A stretch of 64,000 nucleotides of DNA from Panicum virgatum (Eukaryota > Streptophyta > Magnoliopsida > Poales > Poaceae). Location of the stretch: NCBI RefSeq assembly GCF_016808335.1, contig NC_053144.1, positions 19,514,403 through 19,578,402 on the forward strand, written 5' to 3'. The notes below the pieces were generated by a model. The model was not told the DNA's origin. It searched no databases and saw only the letters and a list, made by a program, of their open reading frames with translations. Below, piece after piece: positions 57,089-64,000 of this stretch (position 1 is the stretch's first letter; every line of letters starts with the position of its first letter). The translations under genes were made by a program, and so were the position numbers.

Positions 57089-57430
57089 GGATGGGGAAAG
57101 GAGCAGGTGGGAGTGCGGGAGGGGAGGGGTGCGGGGGGATCCAGAAGGGTGGAGTAGGTGGAGTCGACTGTGACTTTTGCAACTTACGGTCAACCGTAAT
57201 TTCAGCATTCCGCCCGTTTAGTTCCCAAAAATTTTGCTACGGTATGTGTCACATCGAATGTTTGAACACATGCATGGAACATTAAATGTAGTTGGAAAAA
57301 ATAACTAATTACACACTCTAACTGATTAGCACGAGATGAATTTTTTAAACCTAATTAGTTCATGATTAAATATTATTTGTCAAATAACAACAAAATATGC
57401 TACGGATCAAAAACAACTTTTTCACCAAAA

Positions 57431-58853
57431 CACCTTGCTCGGAGAAAAGGTCACGCCTTTTCTTTCAGTTCAGCTGTTCCTGGCTAGGGCTGGACTCGAG
57501 CCGAGCCGAGACTTTTTTCGAGCTTTCTTCGAAATCAATATATACGTATTTATTATAGTCTCCCGCGTTGTTTGATATGCAACTTCAAATCGAGCGAGCC
57601 GAGCCGAGCCGAGCCGGCCAAAATTGACTTTTGTTCCAAATCAACTAATCTTTATTTTAAAAAAAGAACGAACGTAATCGGAGCAATTTTGAAAAAAGAC
57701 ACCGAGCCAGTTAACGAGCTTTTTTTCCAGCCCTATTCCTGGCCGCGCCAGCTGACCTCGTACTAGTTGTGTCAGCCTTTTTCAATCGCGACTGGTCCAT
57801 GGGTGATGCGTCGACGTGACGCGATCGACCGAACGCCGCTGGTGTGGCCGGCCGTCGCGGCGCCGGTGCGGCCACTCCGTCCGAGCGCGGCCCGGAAGGC
57901 CGAGGCTGCCATCGTGGGATTTGCTGCATGTTCGACGAACGCCGCGGCGAGACACCCAGCGGCGCGACCCGCGCATGCATTCGCCTCACCGGCGTGCCGT
58001 CACCGCCGACGACCTTGGCTAGCCTCGCCGGCAAGCATGCCGCGCCCGCCTCCGTTCACCTGCTGCGCTGCCAGAGGTTCTCTCCTTAGTCCTTATTACT
58101 GGTCTCCACTGACGCCGTAGGCTGCTGGGGGATGAAGGCACGCTCGCGGGCACGACGCGGATCGAGACGCCATTTATTCCGACTCCGCGGCGTATGCGCA
58201 TATGGCTGCGTCGTCGGCCCGCACGAATTGAAGAATTGATTAGTTCCGAAACTCCTTTTGTTTTAGATACTCCAATGAAATGCTCTGGAACTCTAGCATG
58301 CAGCATGCACATCTGTCGTCAGGGTCTCGTATTCTTACAACTGGCACGACCGCGTGATCATCTTCAGAAATACGAGTAAGATAAGGCAGGGCCTAATCAC
58401 TGGCGGGCACCCACTTCACTTATGCTTTCCCATTCAGACAAGGGGGCATTGGTATATATAACCCAGTCTTTATGGTCATCATCCCGAGTTCAGTTAGTAA
58501 ATACTCATGTATCAAACATCTGCTAGAATTGTCTTTGGACCAACCTTTCAATTCAGGTATCAAACATGAACAACTACTCACATTTGTAGTATTATTTAGA
58601 TTTTGTCGGTTTCATCTTTTTCCCCCTGATTGGTCAAACATCTGCTAGAATTGTCCTTGGACCAACCTCTGCTCATCAGCTTCATTGATGAATAGGCACA
58701 GTGCATGCTCTCAGTGTAATAATGTTTGCTATATACTGTTTTGTAGTGGAAATGATCTTACTTTCTCACGATATACGTGGTTCACCATTATTTTGCTATT
58801 ATATATATATATAGCACCCACGGTTGATGAATAGGCAGAGAGAGAGAGGGCTG
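57431..58853. other. Intergenic DNA
   Basis: Contains a GAGCC short tandem repeat (57594-57620) and an earlier GAGCCGAGCCGAG (57497-57510), a CpG-rich block (57730-58120) with only chance open frames, and a TA microsatellite (58801-58813). No gene supported. Confidence 0.45.
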
Positions 58854-60330
58854 GTCTATTTAGCATCCAGGTTGTTGAATATTATTTAGCACCCACGGCG
58901 GAGTTCCACCAGCACTCCGGCGAGGGGAAAATTACGCCCCCATAGTGAGAGGTAGTAAATTCCTTGGTTTCTGTCTTTTTAATGCATAATTTGCCATGAA
59001 GACCCTAGTTTGTCGTGGTTATTGGCTGTATTAATGCAGTGTGACTTTCTTGCACATCAATAAAGCATTGAATGACCAGTAAAGAGGGCACCATGCGGGG
59101 CGTTCAACTACGATCAAAATCAGCAATTTCAGAGATGCACGGAAATGGGTGGTGTGGAGTATAAAGTGGCATGTGTAGAAGTAAAAATTAATGGTTCGTT
59201 GGTTTTAATAATGGCATGCACGGAAATGCTCCGATGACATCTTGTGACCGTAATTCATCAACAAATACATCCCAAAACCATAAAAATGAGTTTCAGTGAG
59301 TAATATTGAGCATGTGCTTTCTTATTTTGGTCGGAGCTCTGATAACCCCGCTAGGAAAAAATTTTACTCCACTTTCCTCTCGTGTAGTAAAAATTGTGCA
59401 TCCTAGATATGATTTTGGTGTAATACTCATTTTAATGTCAGGTTGTTATTACCATCAATTACGCTAGGACCTCACCATTGATTGTGTTTGTCCAAAGATT
59501 GACTATCAATTAAATCGTACATGCATGAACCTTTTCTTTTCATGCGGTGTGTGCAGCTTCCATGGAGGTTCATTGCCGTTCATTAACGTTTTGAGCACGA
59601 GAGGGATTTAAGGAGCCTCGTATGGTAATTAGTCATGGCAATGAGTAAATCTGTAAAAGTTAGTACTTTTCTATTGCTTGAGAAGTATTTTCCTCAACTT
59701 TGGGAAGTACACAGTGAATTTTGTACTTTTTATGATTTAGAGTAGTATTTTTTGGTATTTAGAAACGTGCATATATTTTGTACTTCTTTTTTTGTGGGAG
59801 ATAAAAAACGGTGTGTCAGGTATAAAAAAGAAATGTTTTCATTAAAAGTCAAATAGCACTCCCCTATCCATCTTGGAAGTATCTGACGCTGCGGCGACAG
59901 TAATAATGGTTTCCATGCCGCATAACTTAAGCACGTTTGAGTAAATGTACACAAGTTCTGGGAAGGTCATCTTTTCAAAAGATTGCAAAAGATGTTGTAC
60001 ATTGCAAAAGATGCATGGAGTAATTATTCATACAAAACTAGTTAGACATGGAGTAATTAATCTGACTCAATTTTATTATGTTAAGTGAATGGACTATATA
60101 GTCAAAAGAGAGGAGTAATTACTCTTCGGAATAAGAGATAGTTTGTAAGCAAAGGAGTAATTTTCTATGTGAAACAAAAAGTAATTTCAAATGTACTGAC
60201 AAGTAATATTTATACAATCAACAAATAATTACTCCTAGATATCTCCACATACATATATGAATAAAATTTAACTGCACTCATTCCAGGAACAAAATAAAGC
60301 AAATAAATATTCATGCATGCATCTATCCCT

Positions 60331-60430
60331 GCATCTTTCTAGCTTGAAGCTTCTGGAACAGAAGGTATGCAAGCTTATTTGCATCCTTCTAGCTTGAAGC
60401 TTCTTGAATAGAAGGTATGCAAGGTTATCT
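60331..60430. repeat. Two tandem copies of a 50-bp unit
   Basis: GCATCTTTCTAGCTTGAAGC... at 60331 and GCATCCTTCTAGCTTGAAGC... at 60381 continue through GAAGGTATGCAA with few differences. Confidence 0.85.
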
Positions 60431-62025
60431 GCACCATATAAGAAACACAAGGTTAGGCTGCTATATAAATACTTTGACCAACAAAAAATATTAGCAATGA
60501 ACACACTAATGAAGTTGTAAATTACTCCTACGCAAATTGAAAATTACTTGTCTTGCGATTTCCAAATTAGTGTCAATTGACTCCCATAAGCAATTGGAGA
60601 TTAGTGCACCATCATCGCCTGCTTGCATCATTGACGGCCTCTTAGAGAGGTTGTAGTAAATTAGTAATTTAGGAGAAATAATCAAATAAATCAATAGAGA
60701 AGCAGCAAACACATATAATGAGGTTGGAATCCTGCATATCTAAATATTACAATAGAGTACCAAATCAGAAGAATAGAACAAATCCTGCACAGAGAGTACT
60801 ACGTGCCTATAGATGCAGGAAACAATTCCTTTCTTAATTCGACTGATGATGTCTATTATGGCCACTCAAATAGTAAAATTCCCATGACTATCATACCTTA
60901 TGTACCCTGAAATACACGTCAGATGTCGATCTTTTAGTAGTCTGGATCTGCAAAAGAAACAAATTTGGTGTGGTCTTAGAGAGAGGAGGCGGGGTATCCT
61001 TGAGGGTCAATTGTTGTGGTAGCTGGTGGCTGTGGCGTAAGGTTTGTGGGCTGTGCTTGTTCTCCAGGTTCAGTGGTGCTCATCTTGCATGCCCAATCCC
61101 CATCCTGGTTCTCCTCGTGAACTGTAAAATTGACTGCCCATGTATATTAGGAGTCATGCAATCGAAACATTCAGAACATATAATGGGTTGTAATAAGTAA
61201 ATAGGTGTTTCAGGACCGTAAGGAATGATGAATGCTCAAGCACGATAGTAAATGGATGTAGTGGTTGTGGTATTTTTTAACTGTTGCATGAGTAAATTAA
61301 ATCTCCACAGCTGGTGTTACCAAGAAAAAGCTAGCAATTCCTTCACGGGAAGCATTGCCTAAAAATATCGATGAACAACATGGATGCCTAGACCAGTCAA
61401 TTCTAGTGCGCCTGAGAGATTCACGTGTGCGGGGGGCGATTGTTGGCAGGCATCTGCCTGGTGAATTAGGAACCGTGGTCTGTGTGTCCATTGAATGTTG
61501 CTTTGGGTTGAACACGGCAGGGGTTGAGGAAGAGAGAGGTGGTGCCTGAACTCACCTGGGTTACTGTGTTTGAACCGCCGTCGACGATTGGATCCCCTTC
61601 CCGCTGCTCAAAGCCACAGCAACCAGATGCACGAGCGCCACGGGAGCCGCGACGGTGGGGTAGAGGTCGGGCGCCGTGACAGGGTGGACGGTGCCACAGG
61701 AACCGCGACGGGGGAGTACAGGGAACCGCGACAGGAGCCGTGAGGCTTTCTCCAACTATTCTCCCATCCAACTCTCCCCAAACGTACTATTTACTATATT
61801 TTACTACCTCCCTCCAAAAGATTACTCCCCCTATAACTCCTTCTCTCCAACCATTCCCCCCATATCTATTCCCCTATATACTATCACTCATTAACTAACT
61901 ATTTATTTAACGTTTTTGAATTTAAAAAAAATCATACAATATTTATACTGTCATAATACGCATTATCATCGTGTTACGGGGCTCAAACGAGATTAATATC
62001 GCGAAGAAACGGTGTGATTAGAGAT

Positions 62026-62077
62026 ATAGGGGGAGTTGAAACTCACCCTATACATGGGGGGAGTTTCAACTCCCCCC
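62026..62077. repeat. Short palindromic hairpin
   Basis: The arm GGGGGAGTTGAAACTC (62029-62044) and GAGTTTCAACTCCCCC (62061-62076) are exact complements, with a 16-base loop. A partial further copy TATAGGGGGAG follows. Confidence 0.8.
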
Positions 62078-62649
62078 GTATATAGGGGGAGCTGTGGGGG
62101 GAGCCGTTGGAGGGCTCGCTCCCCCCAAAGCCCCCCCTACGTAGGGTGGGGGGAGGGATACGGGGTGCCCTTGGAGGTAGCCTGATGGGGGAGGGGGTGG
62201 CTGGCTGCCGCCGGTAGATGTAATCCTCCTAATCTGCTGCTTGAATTGTCCTCCAGATGTCGGCGGCGCTAATGGAACCGAATGGAGGCCGCCCAATGTC
62301 ACGGCGCCGCTTGGTGCCAGGGGGTCCGCCATCCAAATGCCAAATCACCATGGGGCGTAGGGATGGGGACAACAGGAGGAAGGGGATTGGCTTTGGGGAG
62401 TAATTTCAGCCAAGGGATGTCAAAGGCATGATTCCCGCTGGTTTGAATAGTTTCCGTGTTACCGCTGAATGAAACGTGGACTTTAAATGGGGTCTACTTT
62501 TTACTCTTTTGGTTTGCATGCTGGCGTTGATTAATGCGGTGCTGTGTAGTAATTAGGGGGTGTAGTCGATTATAAATTCGGCTCGCCGGAGCTAAGACAG
62601 CACCGCCGGTGCGTTAAATATTATTTAGCTCACTGGGTGCCAAATAGAC

Positions 62650-64000
62650 AATATAAAAACATAATTTAAAATGGCAGCAGGCATAATTCTAGTAAAGACA
62701 TAAGGGCGTTGATTCTAGTAAATCACTTACAATTATTTTTAAAAAAAGATGATAACCAAATACAAGAAGTATAAAATCTAGTAACTTGACCTAGGCCATT
62801 GTGGTAAATGAATTGTTTATTGCTTTACAAATTGTTTAACTTTTGAAATAAAATCAGACAGTCAACCTAGTTTTTTATTCTCGTAATCGACATTTGCAAG
62901 TACGTACATGTACCCAAAAGTGCATCGCGGCATGTGGAAACCTGCATGTACTCTGCACATGCATGTATCTGGACGGTTCGTTACCCAATATTGCTCTCAG
63001 CAACTCCTTGTTTGGCGCTCTGCCGCTGATTACGCCGTGAACTAATGACCGTTGTACCATTCGTCCGTTCAGTTCGCTCGGTGGCTTTGCCTACGGGCCG
63101 GATTAGCAGGTGGCCAATTGGGATGCGCCAAGTAACCTGGCTATAGAATAATCTATTCTATGGCCGGCTATAGAGTATACTCTCCCTATATATATATAAC
63201 ACACTATAAGGAACGAAAACAATTGAAAGTTCCTCCCACCAAAAAAAATTACCTCCACCCTCTCACAAAAGGCCCACTAATCAGAAAGTTTTTGGTTGAA
63301 CCAGGCTCGACGAAAACTAACTAGCAGCGAAAACATCATTTACGCGATGTTTCTGCCTTCGGCGACCTTTTTTTCTCACCGCGCGGCGTACCCCGCCCAC
63401 GCGACCTACTCGGACACACTCCATGTCCTTCCGTAATTGTTTCCGTGATTGCAGCGCGCGCAGGCGACGGACCTTGATCGCGCGGTCGCTGGCGCGGGCG
63501 ACGATTCCAACTGCGACACGCGGTGATCGCGCGCCTGCTACGGGGAAAGGAGGACGCCGTCCGCCTAGGATTGACGGCGCGCAGGTCGAGAAGTTACAGG
63601 CGCTGCTCGGCGGCCATGCCGGCGGCCGCTTGGGGTTTAGCTTTGCTGACCCTCCCTTCTCGCGGGGTTCCTTTTTCGCTTCGCCGGGACGCCACGCCTG
63701 GCTACTCAGGTTTGCTTCGCCGGCATCCGCCATACGGCCGAGCCGAGCCGCCGAGTACGCGCCACTCTACGCACACCATCAGGCGGTGATCCAGGCCTCC
63801 GGCGGCACCGAATTGTTTCTTAATCAGCAGGCGACGCGGCTGCTCCTCTCCATATTTGCTGGTTCAATCCAATCATCCACGTATTTTACTCTTGTCACCG
63901 TCGCAGGCTCGCAGCCCGCAGCCCCGATCGTCCAACGCCGCCGAGATCGAGCGCACACGATGCGCTCCGGCAGCGTCGCCGTGCTCCACGTCGCGCTGCG
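62650..64000. other. Right-edge region without a confident gene
   Basis: AT-rich to 63300, then GC-rich. An ATG at 63960 opens a frame (MRSGSVAVLHVAL) to the window edge in a context that could be the start of a plus-strand gene, but 14 codons are not enough to say. The 138-codon minus frame 63317-63733 is not recognised and is Arg-rich, likely chance. Confidence 0.3.

Larger units (their letters stand above)
42500..57212. mobile_element. Small Mutator-like element with a chromovirus inserted in it
   Basis: Flanked by a perfect 9-bp duplication CCCGTTTAG (42491-42499 and 57213-57221), the length typical of Mutator-like elements. Ends CGGTATTGATAGTTTACGG and, on the complement, CGGAATGCTGAAATTACGG form the inverted repeats. 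Without the chromovirus it is about 735 bp. Its interior at 42826-42900 has direct repeats of GGGGCCGGGGGCGAGCGCC and no transposase. Confidence 0.75.
42488..57430. mobile_element. Outermost MITE of a three-layer nest
   Basis: GGCCCCGTTTAG at 42488-42499 continues, after removal of the inserted DNA, with TTCCCAAAAATTTTGCTACGG at 57222 onward. This is the usual start of a grass MITE (GGCCCCGTTTAGTTCC...). The body runs through CATGCATGGAACATTAAATG and ends near 57430 (TTTTTCACCAAAACACC), where the right end is worn. Confidence 0.65.
58854..62649. mobile_element. Probable DNA transposon with long imperfect inverted repeats (about 3.8 kb)
   Basis: The left end GTCTATTTAGCATCCAGG...GAATATTATTTAGCACCCACGG...ACTCCGGCGAG matches the complement of the right end GTCTATTTGGCACCCAG...TAATATTTAACGCACCGG...GCTCCGGCGAG over about 80 bp. 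No transposase is seen inside; the interior is AT-rich with a GC-rich block at 61560-61740 and 62100-62400. No target duplication is evident, so superfamily and exact borders are open. Confidence 0.5.

Noticed and set aside
63317..63733. 138-codon minus-strand frame near the right edge
   Set aside because: Arg/Ala/Pro-rich composition in CpG-rich DNA, no domain, no splice support.

Overview
The window is nuclear DNA of a grass (Poaceae), probably a panicoid. It has intron-split plant genes with GT-AG introns and GC-rich first exons, very high transposon content, and grass-typical Tourist, Stowaway and Mutator-like elements plus a large Ty3/gypsy chromovirus. Six host protein genes can be supported. 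They are a GRXS17-type monothiol glutaredoxin (minus, cut by the left window edge), an unnamed C2H2/RING-like zinc-finger protein (minus), a mitochondrial ribosomal protein bS18 (minus), two paralogous GNAT acetyltransferases (plus), and an AIRP2-type RING E3 ubiquitin ligase (minus). I located exon borders by reading splice sites and keeping the frame; all joins are in phase.

Layout. 1-3.2 kb: glutaredoxin gene with a Stowaway MITE in an intron. 3.35-3.85 kb: a GC-rich segment with a plus-strand TATA box, present a second time at 13.48-13.97 kb; a C/D snoRNA candidate lies downstream of the first copy. 4.8-6.9 kb: zinc-finger gene. 7.7-8.7 kb: foldback element. 8.95-9.18 kb: tRNA-derived SINE with a perfect 16-bp target duplication. 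10.5-13.5 kb: bS18m gene. 15.25-15.8 kb: GNAT copy A. 16.6-26.24 kb: PIF/Harbinger element with convergent ORF1 and transposase genes, split by a truncated chromovirus copy. 26.25-26.84 kb: GNAT copy B, whose start codon lies only 11 bp from the Harbinger end. 27.65-30.1 kb: AIRP2-like gene.

30.5-42.5 kb is a gene-poor stretch of MITEs, LINE remnants and GC-rich repeats. 42.5-57.4 kb is a three-layer nest: a MITE interrupted by a small Mutator-like element (9-bp target duplication CCCGTTTAG), itself interrupted by a 13,973-bp chromovirus (5-bp duplication GGATG) with nearly identical 3.5-kb LTRs. The chromovirus carries two related extra ORFs before gag-pol, and each of its three ORFs starts directly behind a splice-acceptor-like CAG. 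The gag-pol frame has one in-frame TAG at the start of the integrase region. 58.85-62.65 kb is probably another terminal-inverted-repeat element; the last 1.3 kb holds no confident gene.

The host genes are ordinary housekeeping or signalling genes and do not form a pathway. The points of interest are how transposons and local duplication have changed their promoters and exons, and the unusual coding layout of the chromovirus.
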